Source: Ligustrum vulgare (lineage: Eukaryota > Streptophyta > Magnoliopsida > Lamiales > Oleaceae). From it: DNA of 64,000 bases. The stretch lies in the NCBI GenBank assembly GCA_963555705.1, contig OY743172.1, forward strand, positions 27,093,446 through 27,157,445, in the 5' to 3' direction. The notes under the pieces were generated by a model. The model searched no databases and was not told where the DNA came from. It saw only the letters and a list, made by a program, of their open reading frames with translations. Positions 1 to 8,848 of this stretch are shown piece after piece. The position numbers were made by a program, and so were the translations under genes. Within the stretch, counting starts at the first letter, position 1. Each line of letters begins with the position of its first letter.

Positions 1-20
1 CCGAAGTTCTCACTTTGTTA

Positions 21-704
21 TATGGATGAACACGATTTTGTTTGAGCGGTTTGGAATTTTTCCAAATCAAACAAAACCATTTCATTTTCTAAACAAATCA
101 AACTATTTTTTACGGTTTTATGTGGTTTGAAACCACGGATTGCCAATGAATGAATTAGTATTTTCCAAAGCGAACTCAAAGGCACATATCTGTCTAAAAA
201 TTCGAGTTGAAAATAGCTCAATAATAGTATTCAGTTTCTAATTGAGTGCTTTATTATGAATCACATCATGTTTATAAACAAACTTATTATATCGATGCAA
301 CATTTAATTTTTTTCTTAAATAAACTGTAGTTGGTTCTTACATTAAAAATTTATTTTAAGAAAATATCTTGGATGATGATTATGAAATGTAGGAGCAAGA
401 ATTATTTTCAAATGATTTGAACAAATTAATTTTTGACTTCTTAATTTTGATTCGTTGACAATAAAAATTGTGTTGCATTTTTTTTTTAAAATTAAACGTT
501 TGCCTTTATTTTTATTTTTTAAAATTTGGCGGGTTGGCATTTGAAATTGTGGTTTTGATAATTGAAACCAAAACCAAACCGTTTAAGGCGGTTTGGAAAT
601 TTTCCAAACTAAATCAAACAATTTCACATTTGAAATCAAACCAAACAAAACCAAACCATTTGTTGCGGTTTAGTTCAGTTTCGCGGCTTATTTGTTCACC
701 CATA
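21..704. mobile_element. hAT-like MITE, degenerate
   Basis: The ends form short imperfect inverted repeats: TATGGATGAACA at 21 and the reverse complement of TTGTTCACCCATA ending at 704. The flanking 8-mers CTTTGTTA and TTTTGTTG agree at six of eight positions, as expected for an old 8-bp hAT target duplication. The interior holds two direct copies (about 44-125 and 587-680) of a CCAAACC-rich segment with GCGGTTTGG. No coding capacity is seen. The family assignment rests on TIR style only. Confidence 0.4.
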
Positions 705-1089
705 TTTTGTTGTATGCAAGAGAAAGTGAAGATTCCTCTTATGAAAAATCATCCTTTTATTTTGAAAGATTTGTATATAGAAGGGACAACAAGATTAAGA
801 ATTCGTTGAGAACATTTGGACATATAATATGATGTTTTCGTTCACTTCTGTGGGGAGAATAGATAATGGACTGAATGATGGTAGAGGGCCTCCCGTATTC
901 AGATTACACGGTTAAAGTCTCCATAAGATTGAGAGTTTGTTGCTTGATAACGGTTCAGCTCCGCAATTTTCTTAGCTTTACATTGTTGACAGTGCGAATG
1001 AGGTTGAAAGCAGAAAAAGGACCGTAGGGGTACATATTATGTATTTAATGCTTATATATTTATATTGTTTATGGATAATTTTGTTGTGA

Positions 1090-1830
1090 TAGTCTAAAAT
1101 TTAATTTATGTCTTTTAATGTCCTCCGGTAGCAGTGAATCATGCAATTCAATGTTGCATGATTGTATAGTTTCTGATTTGAAGGATATGCTAGACAAATT
1201 CAATAAATTAGTAAGACAGTTTAGATCTATTAGAGGAAAGATGATTGAGGAAAATTTCAAATGTAAGACTTATACTTATTGGTCGACGGGCAGCCAATGA
1301 TAGGCGATATGATTTGCCTTTTGTCAATGAAATTGTTGGATTGATTGTTAGTGGGTTTTGATACACAACCTGGATACGAGGATATCATTATTGCGTCACG
1401 TGGTCAACCGTTGTAGCGGATAAGCGAAATACATCCTTTTTATTTGTCTTTGCAGTATTCATTACTTTTTTTGAGAAATATTGATCATACACAGGGATTG
1501 TGTAATGGAACAATGTTGATAGTTACAAAACTTGGCGACCATGTTCTAGAAGGTCAAATTCATCCGGAATTAATGCAGGATACAAGTTCTTTATTTCAAG
1601 GACATTATTGAGTCCTTCTGATTCTAGGATACCTATTAAATTTCAAAGAAGACAATTTTCATTGATGGTGTCCAATATCATGACTATCAATAAGAGTCTG
1701 AGCCAATTACTCTCGCATGTGAGGCTTCTTCTTAAATGGCAAGTACACACATGGACAACTTTATGTTGCAATTTCTAGGATGACAAATGATGTGTTCAGG
1801 ACTCTCAATAATCGGAGTCATAGCAAACTT
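1090..1830 (+). pseudogene. Helitron Rep/helicase remnant with internal deletion
   Basis: The left part (1,118-1,460) translates in pieces to the N-terminal region of plant Helitron proteins (SDLKDMLDKFNKLVRQFRS, then YDLPFVNEIVGL, then RISEIHPFYLSLQY). Immediately after, at about 1,468, the reading jumps to the far C-terminal PIF1-helicase region (LRNIDHTQGLCNGTMLIVTK, later YTHGQLYVAISRM near 1,740-1,775). The whole Rep HUH domain and most of the helicase are missing, and several stops and frameshifts follow. This is a deletion derivative and not a functional gene. It differs from the Helitron at 25-30 kb, so it is not a recent copy of it. Confidence 0.7.
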
Positions 1831-1859
1831 GACGAAAAAATTCAAGTAATTCAAGCCAA

Positions 1860-2690
1860 AATGGAGTTAATTGCACATTGGAGCAAAAATCGGAGCAAAA
1901 AAAGGACCAGTTTGATCCTTACGGTCGTAACGCTCAGAAGGTCACGACCGTAATCAAGTTACTGGTTAAGATGTGAGATTTCAATTTTACACTTACGGTC
2001 GTAAATAATCTGTCACGCCCGTAACATTCACAGGAAGGAAATCTTACGGCCGTAATAATTTCAATCACGGCCGCAACATGCAACATGTAACATGCGATAT
2101 TAATTTTCAGGATTTTCCATATTTTGCAGATTTTTAATTCATTTTCTTTTATTTAGTTACTTTAGTATTTTTTACTTTAATTAGAATTCTATTTCGAGCC
2201 AATTAGGGTTGATAGGTTTTTGTTTGCTTATTTATACGTTTTTTTTCATTCATTGTATTTGAGACTTTGATTATTGAATAAACATTTTGAGTGTTTTACT
2301 CGTTAAAAGGTGGATTCCTTTTATTCTCCAAGAACTTATCAAGATTTCAATTCTTTTGGCGTTCAAAACCCGAACTTATCAAAGATTAACTATCTTTGTG
2401 GCGTTCCAAACCAGAAACTTATCAGGGAGATTGAACAAATCCTTGTGGCGTTTCGAAAGTCGTGGTTCTTTATTCCGCATCGTTGAGCCATCGCGTCGTG
2501 AATATCGGGTAATGATTCATCCGTCCAATCACAGCCTGAGTTTGGAACTTTCCAGCGTTTTTTTCGCGCTTCGAATCTTATCAACAAATCGTTCCAGATT
2601 AAAGATGTTGATTTGTGATAAGAATGAAAGACCAACAAAATCAACAAATAATGTTGTGTACAAAGAAGTATTCCAAAATTTATAATCATA
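1860..2690 (+). repeat. LTR-like fragment with TTACGGYCGTAA palindromes
   Basis: Three near-palindromes TTACGGYCGTAA (1,919, 1,993, 2,044) are each followed 13-15 bp later by CACGNCCGYAA. After that comes the phrase 'aacttatcaa...tttgtggcgttc' repeated three times at 2,325-2,450. That phrase resembles the R/U5 and leader of plant Ty3-gypsy elements of Athila/Tat type. No TSD, PBS or protein domain was found, so this is a fragment of uncertain family. Confidence 0.3.
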
Positions 2691-2699
2691 TCAAACAAA

Positions 2700-3460
2700 T
2701 AAATGATGATCTTATCTTTTATTTGTGAGATTTATTTATTTTATCTAAAGGATTCGTCTAATTTCACATTGAATTATTTTTATCCCGTCGTTTTCCCCAT
2801 GCATAGCACGGTTGATTCATTAGTATTTTTTACAACACAATTTTTCAAATTTAAAAAAAAATTCAATCATTTTTTACTTACACATATTTTCTTTCTTCAC
2901 TTTTTAACCACACATTTTACGTAAAAAACATAAAAAAATATGTTTTTAAATAAAAAAAAAATTACAAACTTTTTCCACCTCGATACATGAAAAAAATTCT
3001 AAAAAATTGATGAAAACAAATTTTAAATGATTGTACCTAGAAATATTTTTCATGAAAAAAATTCCTATTCAAACATTTGACATTTTTCATGATAAATGTT
3101 TCAATCAAACACACCCCAATAACTTCCAAATCGAAACACATCTTCACAAACACGCTAGATCGTAATCAGATATATAAGCAAGCTAGGTGTGACAGATCTA
3201 TTTTGTTCGAGTCTAGGTGACGAAAAGCATAATTAATGCGAGCCTAGGGTTAAAGAAAGACATGGAAGAAATTTTATTTTTATATTATTTTATTTAATAG
3301 ATAAATAAATATAATCATCTTTTAAATACAACAAAATTAAACTTTTAAAAAATTTCACTCAAGACTCAAGTGCTACAGAGTTTTAAAAATAAAGAGCTAA
3401 ATATTAACTGTGCAAAGAATTATTAATAAAATTATGCCAATGTTTGACCCCCATTTTTTT
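2700..3460. other. AT-rich spacer, no gene seen
   Basis: Very AT-rich DNA with homopolymer A/T tracts. Around 2,960-3,115 it contains text ending in AATCAAACACACC, like the ends of common plant MITEs. No coding sequence or RNA gene is visible. Confidence 0.5.
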
Positions 3461-4968
3461 AAGAGTAATTGTCGCAAAAGGTCCCTATCTTTGGATATTA
3501 TTGTGTAATTGATCCTAAGGTTTGATTTTTTGGCATTTTCACCCTCACATTCACATTTCTTTGCCGAAAACGTCCCTGTTGTTTGATTTCATCCAAAGAA
3601 CCATTAGTTGACTCAAAAATTACATATTGACCACTTTAATGAAGGACAAAAATGTCATTTTGTATTGGGTAGTTGGCGCAATTGGTCTCTACCTTTCACA
3701 CTTCTTTTGGAATTCGTCTCAACATTTTATTTTTTTGCAATTTCACCCTTGCCTTCACCTTTTCTTACTAAAAACGTCTTTACCGTCTAATTTCATCCAA
3801 AAATTCATTAGTTGATCCAACAATCACCTATTGACTATTTTTTTTTGATAATCTCATTGAATGTTTTAATGAAAGGCAAACAAATCATTTCATATTATTT
3901 AATTTAAAATAATTTAAAAGAAAGAATAAAATAAAAAAATATTTGTTATTGTTCATCTTTTTCCCAACCTCATTCCCACTCGTTCAGTTCAATTTTATTC
4001 TTTCTTTTAAATCATTTTAAATTAAATAATATGAAATGACTTGTTTACTCTTCATTAAAATATTCAATAAGATTATCAAAAAAAAAAAAAAGTCAATAGG
4101 TGATTGTTGGGTCAACTAACGAATTTTTGGATGAAATTAGATGGTGATGACGTTTTTAGCAAGAAAATGTGAAGGTAAGGGTGAATTTGCCAAACGAAAA
4201 TGAGGTTGGGAAGAAGATGAACTGTAACAAATATATATATTTCTTTGTTTTTATTTTATTCTTTCTTTTACATCATTCTAAATTAAATAATAGGAAATAA
4301 CTTGTTTGCCCTTCATTAAAATAGTTAATAAGATTATAAAAAAAAATAGTCAATAGGTGATTTTTGGGTCAACTAACGAATTTTCGGATGAAATTAGACG
4401 GTAAGGACTTTTTAGCAAGAAAATGTGAAGGTGAGGGTGAATTTGCCAAACGAAAATGAGGTTGGGAAGAAGATGAACAGTAACAATTTTTTTTTTTTTA
4501 TTCTTTCTTTTACATCATTTTAAATTAAATAATAGGAAATGACTTGTTTGCCCTTCATTAAAATAGTCAATAAAATTATCAAAAAAAAAAATAGTCAATA
4601 GATGATTTTTGGGTCAACTAATGAATTTTTGGATGAAATTAGACGGTAATGACGTTTTTAGCAAGAAAATGTGAAGGTAAGGATGAATTTACCAAAAAAA
4701 TAAACGTTGGGACAAATTCCACAAGAAGTGTGAAAGGTAGGGACCAATTGCGCCAATTACCCAATACAAAATGACATTTTTGTCCTTCATTAAAGTAGTC
4801 AATGTGTAATTTTTGAGTCAATTAATTATTTTTTTGGATGAAATCAAATGGTATGGACGTTTTCAACAAAGAAAAATGTGAAGGTGAAGGTGAAAATGCT
4901 AAAAAATCAAACCTTGTGGTGAATTGCACAAGAATGTCCAAAGTTAGACATTTGCGCCAATTACCCTT
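3461..4968. mobile_element. Foldback element, about 1.5 kb, with long TIRs
   Basis: The left end (TAAGAGTAATTGTCGCAAA) is matched by the reverse complement of the right end (TAAGGGTAATTGGCGCAAA), and similarity continues inward for about 500 bp. The same 60-residue conceptual peptide, starting MTQKLHID, appears at 3,608-3,790 on plus and 4,639-4,821 on minus, which confirms the mirror symmetry. The right arm contains about three tandem copies of a roughly 250-bp block (4,000-4,250, 4,240-4,500, 4,495-4,690) built around 'gggtcaactaacgaattttyggatgaaattaga'-type text, while the left arm has one. No transposase is present. A clean TSD was not found. Confidence 0.75.
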
Positions 4969-5221
4969 ATTTCAAAATCAAATTTATTCAAACTTAATCT
5001 CAACTATCCATTTTAGTCAAACCTACTATTTTTTACTTTTCAAACATTTTTATATCATACATTCTCCAAAAAATATTATTCAAAATCACATTATTTTTAA
5101 AAAAAATTGGGATCAAACAGGGGATAGATGATATTACGACAGCCTAACCCTACTTCCAACAATCATATTATGTTATAACAATGAGATAGTGCAAATGTTA
5201 TTTTTGAATTAAAAATTGAAG

Positions 5222-5434
5222 TGTTATAAAATATAAAATTAGGAATAGTTAGGTAAAATATTTTGAATGAAAATTACTCTTATGCCCCTATAAAATTTAT
5301 ATATTACGATTATGCCATTGTCCAATATTACGATTATACCATTGTCCACCCCTATAAATAGGGGCCTATATTCATTATGAAATAATAAGAATAAGAAATT
5401 CTCTCTGATTCTCTCTATATTCTCTATTGTTTTG
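5222..5434 (+). repeat. 5' LTR of the 5.2-11.7 kb element
   Basis: Carries the TATA box inside a perfect dyad, CCCCTATAAATAGGGG (5,349-5,364), followed by the R-like AT-rich run into TTCTCTATTGTTTT. A 24-bp tandem duplication containing ATTACGATTAT is seen at 5,303-5,350 and is absent from the 3' LTR. The terminal ACAACA seen in the 3' LTR is missing here. Confidence 0.85.
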
Positions 5435-5447
5435 TTATCAGCACGAG
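5435..5447 (+). other. Primer-binding-site-like sequence
   Basis: TTATCAGCACGAG lies directly downstream of the 5' LTR, where the tRNA primer site of an LTR retrotransposon is expected. The priming tRNA was not determined. Confidence 0.6.
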
Positions 5448-5769
5448 TCTCTAGCCAATTGAGTAATAACGGGAGTATGCTCTACAGTTGCATCTAAATG
5501 ATGAACCTCTGCATCAGAAACCTGATTATTGCTAATCAATGTTTCATTTTCTCTCAAACTGAAAAGAATGATTCCGGTCAATCCAGATATCCGATCGACG
5601 ATCAGCCACCGTCATCAGAACGAATTTGTCAAGGAGAAGCCTCGCCTGAAATTTGGAGATAATCCGACGGCTGAAACAGAAGATATCGACCGGAGAAGAA
5701 AAGTTGAAAAAATCGAAACTTTCAAAGCAAATTCACGCCAAACCATAAATCCAAATGACGATCGGACAA

Positions 5770-5910
5770 CAGATCCATGACGACGGCGACGGGACGATCC
5801 GCCGGCACCGGCGCGTGTCGACGACGGAGTCACCGGCGCGGCGGCGCGTGAGGCACGTGAGGCCCACGCGCAGACGTCGACACCGCGCGTGGAGGCGCGT
5901 GAGAGAGATT
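5770..5910. other. GC-rich island in the retroelement leader
   Basis: About 140 bp with strong CpG content (for example CGACGGCGACGGG and CACCGGCGCG) inside otherwise AT-rich DNA. It opens overlapping ORFs on both strands (5,615-5,926 minus, 5,755-6,066 plus) that show no recognisable domain, so they are treated as by-products of base composition. Confidence 0.5.
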
Positions 5911-7144
5911 CCGGCGATGACGCCAACAGGAAGTTTGTTCATTTCGACGTTCTTGATTTTTCTATGGTCTTACTTTTCTGTTTGGTGCAGTTTTGGACAT
6001 TTTCCGGTAGTTGAACGTGGCGGCGTCGTAAAAACTATTTTTACGGAAATTCCGGCGAGATTTTGAACTTCGGACCAAAAGTAAGTTTGTTCTAAATTAA
6101 ATTTCAAACCTATTGACGGTTTTGATTTATCCATATGATCAATATATTAAAATATGGACGATTTTGCCCTTAATGATACGATAAAATATATTAATCGTGA
6201 TTTAACGAAATTGATTAATCATTATTAATGATATGATGATAAGTGTTAATAAAATATATATTCTAAATTATTTAACACTACTATGTAATCAATAGGATAA
6301 ATTAAAAGATTTAAAAGTAACATAATAGTTGTCATACCGTGATGGATTGAGTTTTATAAACTGGATTTATACCTTAACTGGAGATGACTCATTATCATAA
6401 CGGATTGGACTATTATGAATACCTTGACTGGATTTGAAGATACGACTCGCTCACTCATGAAAGATAATTATTTCATTATGTTGTTGCCACCTACATGGTT
6501 GGTTCTACCACCTACATGGTTGGCTTTATCAGTTTAATTATTTCATTATGTCGATTCCGCCTATATGGCCGGTTTAGCAATTGAATATATAGAATACTTT
6601 ACATATATTTATATTTTATATTATTTCAGAAACACCTCAATTGTTGGTTAATTCTAACATATTAGAGGATGTTGTCAACATATATACGTGGTGATATTAT
6701 TATTGTTTAACCTATATACATGGTGATATTATTGTTATTTGATACTTCATCAAATGATACCAGAAGTTATCATTACCAAAAAGTTAGTAAATGTTGATAA
6801 AAACATTTCATCCAATGGTACCAGAAGTTACCAATATCTGAATTTGAATGGGTGGATGAAAATTATTCAACAAGAGAATGTTGATGTATGATAAGATAAT
6901 ATCACATGATAGCTCGGATATGGCTAATGTGGAAATAATCTCATCAGTATTATAAGATGAATATTAAATGATAAAGTGTCTGGAAATGTTCTTGCACGAG
7001 CACTTATGTATTCCAGAAGAAGTGTATATTTACTCTAGAAGAAGTAAAAATTATCATCTAAACATACTGAAATGATATTATTATTGCTCCAGAAGAAGCA
7101 TAAACGAGACATACATGCAAAACGCAAAAGTGGGAAACATTTAT

Positions 7145-7356
7145 GATCCTCAAAATGAGAGATGTGTTTCGGGAGTAGCCGTATCCTACCACCTTTGACC
7201 TTTTGAGGAAATAAAGAAAAAGGTGTGTTTCAAGAGTAAGAAATACTCCATACTCTACCACCTTAAATCTTTGAGATACACAAACATAAACAAAATCCTA
7301 GAAATTTATGGTGTGTCTCAAGAGTGAGAATACTCCGTACTCTACCACCACCTATT
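7145..7356. repeat. Three-copy minisatellite
   Basis: Three imperfect copies of a unit containing GTGTSTYWMRAGAGTRAGAA and ending TACTCTACCACC lie at about 7,150-7,195, 7,220-7,262 and 7,308-7,352. They lie just beyond the 3' end of the LOG-like copy and belong to the retroelement interior. Confidence 0.6.
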
Positions 7357-7363
7357 CTAGGGT

Positions 7364-8017
7364 TCACAAAGATAAATTTACATTAACCGGACTCCATTTT
7401 CGCTTGATTCCCCTTCCTTGCGACCAATCTATCTTAACTCCTGCTGGATCTTTTATTGGAATATATGATTGCAACTTATCCAGCAGTTCCTCGATAGTAG
7501 GAGCAGAAATAAGGATTCTCCTAGAAAATGGAGAGATGAATCCCTATTCCACAGCATAATCAAGAAATGTTAGCAAACCATCAAAGAAATTGTTTACATT
7601 TAAAAGCCCAATAGGCTTAGTATGGAGATCTAGTTGAGCCCATGAGGTAATATTAAAGATTTCTTCTAAAGTACCAAAACCTCCAGGCAGAGCTATGAAG
7701 GCATCAGAACCATATAGCATGCAAGTTATGCGTTCATGGATAGATAAGGTTTGTACTTCATGCCCTCGTGTTTTGCCTACGATATCAGCTAAAGGAGTAG
7801 GTATAAAACCTATCACTCTTACTTTCTCTGCTAGAGCGGATTGTGAAACACAACCCATCAATCCACTACTACCTCCTCCATACACGAGAGTGATACCTTT
7901 CTCTCCCAATTTCTTTCCAAGATCCACTGCTGCTTCTAGATACCCAAAACCTTTCCCTACTTTTGATCCACAAAATACACAGATAGTTTTGATCTGTCGA
8001 AGTTTTGATCCTTCCAT
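7364..8017 (-). pseudogene. LOG-like cytokinin phosphoribohydrolase copy, intronless
   Basis: From the start at 8,017 the protein reads as a LONELY GUY family enzyme. These cytoplasmic enzymes release free cytokinin base from cytokinin riboside 5'-monophosphate. Visible are the N-terminal VFCGS, the nucleotide-binding LVYGGGSSGLMG, and the signature PGGFGTLEE (residues 111-119) followed by SWAQLDLHTKPIGLLNV. After TFLDYAVE a TAG stops the frame at 7,544. The same frame then continues in homology (GFISPFSRRILISAPTIEEL) to a stop at 7,364, so a single nonsense change removes about 59 residues. A few residues are missing after CVSQSALAE compared with the family. The best-known plant LOG genes have several introns and this copy has none, so a retrocopy is inferred; an intronless LOG-like parent is the alternative. 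It lies antisense to the surrounding retrotransposon and downstream of the viral-like ORF on the same strand. Confidence 0.85.
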
Positions 8018-8275
8018 CTTTGAAAGAACAAGGAAGGAAAAACTTAGGAGCAAATGATATTTTGGGATGCATAAACTGTGAAAATCATTGGCTTTTAAAC
8101 TTGAAAAACTTCACTATTTACTACTCGTATTTCGAAAAAGTGAAGATTTACTTTTGACAGAATCACCCTACTAACCTTTCGGTGATTTAATATTTTTAAC
8201 CAGCCTTTATCAAAACTCGTGAAAGAAAACAGAAAAATATTTTATGTGCATATATATCAAATGATTTACCTTGTA

Positions 8276-8848
8276 TTAATGCTGCATAGCCAAAACATCA
8301 TTGTTTATAACAGCCTGGCAAACAAGATCTTTTGCTATTATATTTTTGAGACTATAACGCTCTTTATCGCTGATGAATTTAGCCCATAAAGATAGTAGCT
8401 CACGCTGTACATACCCACTAGGGTGCGTCTCAAGAGTCAATCGGATATCGTCCAATGACTCCTTACTCAGCCCACCCTTGATAAAGTCTATCTTATCATC
8501 TCGATTTATAGATGAATACCCTATTGACTTACAACGGGTATCACATGTCCATCGAGCACATTTGTAGCAACTATTTAATCTTTTTGCTCTTCGCTTCTTT
8601 GCAAAAGTACTCTTACCTAAGCCAGGCTTGTGCTTAGGAAATGAATCTGGTAATTCACCAACTAATCGAACTTTCGCTTCGACCAACCAGCGAACATCTT
8701 CTGGGATGCCATGATCCATCAGCAACCTCAATCTTTCGAGCCTAATTCGATAAATTTTTCTCAAATCATTTACTGGAAGATTGGAATAATATTTGCGAAT
8801 ATTTGAAAGTATAATATCCATTTTTGATGAATCTAGCTTTCTTCCCAA
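8276..8848 (-). CDS. Betaflexivirus NABP-like ORF captured in a retroelement
   Basis: An uninterrupted 190-codon ORF starting MGRKLDSSKMD. Residues of about 33-115 show the layout of the small Cys-rich nucleic-acid-binding proteins of carla-, viti- and related plant RNA viruses: a helical RLRLLMDHGIPEDVRW segment, then a Gly-Lys/Arg-rich basic patch GLGKSTFAKKRRAKR, then a cysteine cluster CYKCARWTCDTRC, then SINRDDKIDFIKGG. In viruses these proteins bind nucleic acid and are made from the 3'-proximal subgenomic RNA. The last 60 or so residues (through LSLWAKFISDKERYSL) are not recognised. It lies antisense to the host element, 260 bp upstream of the LOG-like copy on the same strand. No stop or frameshift is present, although the element is young enough that this need not mean selection. 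The alternative is an unrelated plant zinc-binding protein. The family match is from memory of motif layout and was not searched. Confidence 0.5.
   Translation of the reverse strand: MGRKLDSSKMDIILSNIRKYYSNLPVNDLRKIYRIRLERLRLLMDHGIPEDVRWLVEAKVRLVGELPDSFPKHKPGLGKSTFAKKRRAKRLNSCYKCARWTCDTRCKSIGYSSINRDDKIDFIKGGLSKESLDDIRLTLETHPSGYVQRELLSLWAKFISDKERYSLKNIIAKDLVCQAVINNDVLAMQH

Noticed and set aside
3451..4978. Target-site duplication of the foldback element
   Set aside because: Flanks ATTTTTTT and ATTTCAAA agree too poorly to support a duplication.
4838..5131. 97-codon plus-strand frame
   Set aside because: Its first half is the terminal repeat of the foldback element and the rest is AT-rich flank.
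5615..6066. Overlapping open frames on both strands rich in Arg and Ala
   Set aside because: Produced by the CpG-rich block; no recognisable protein and no splice or family support.
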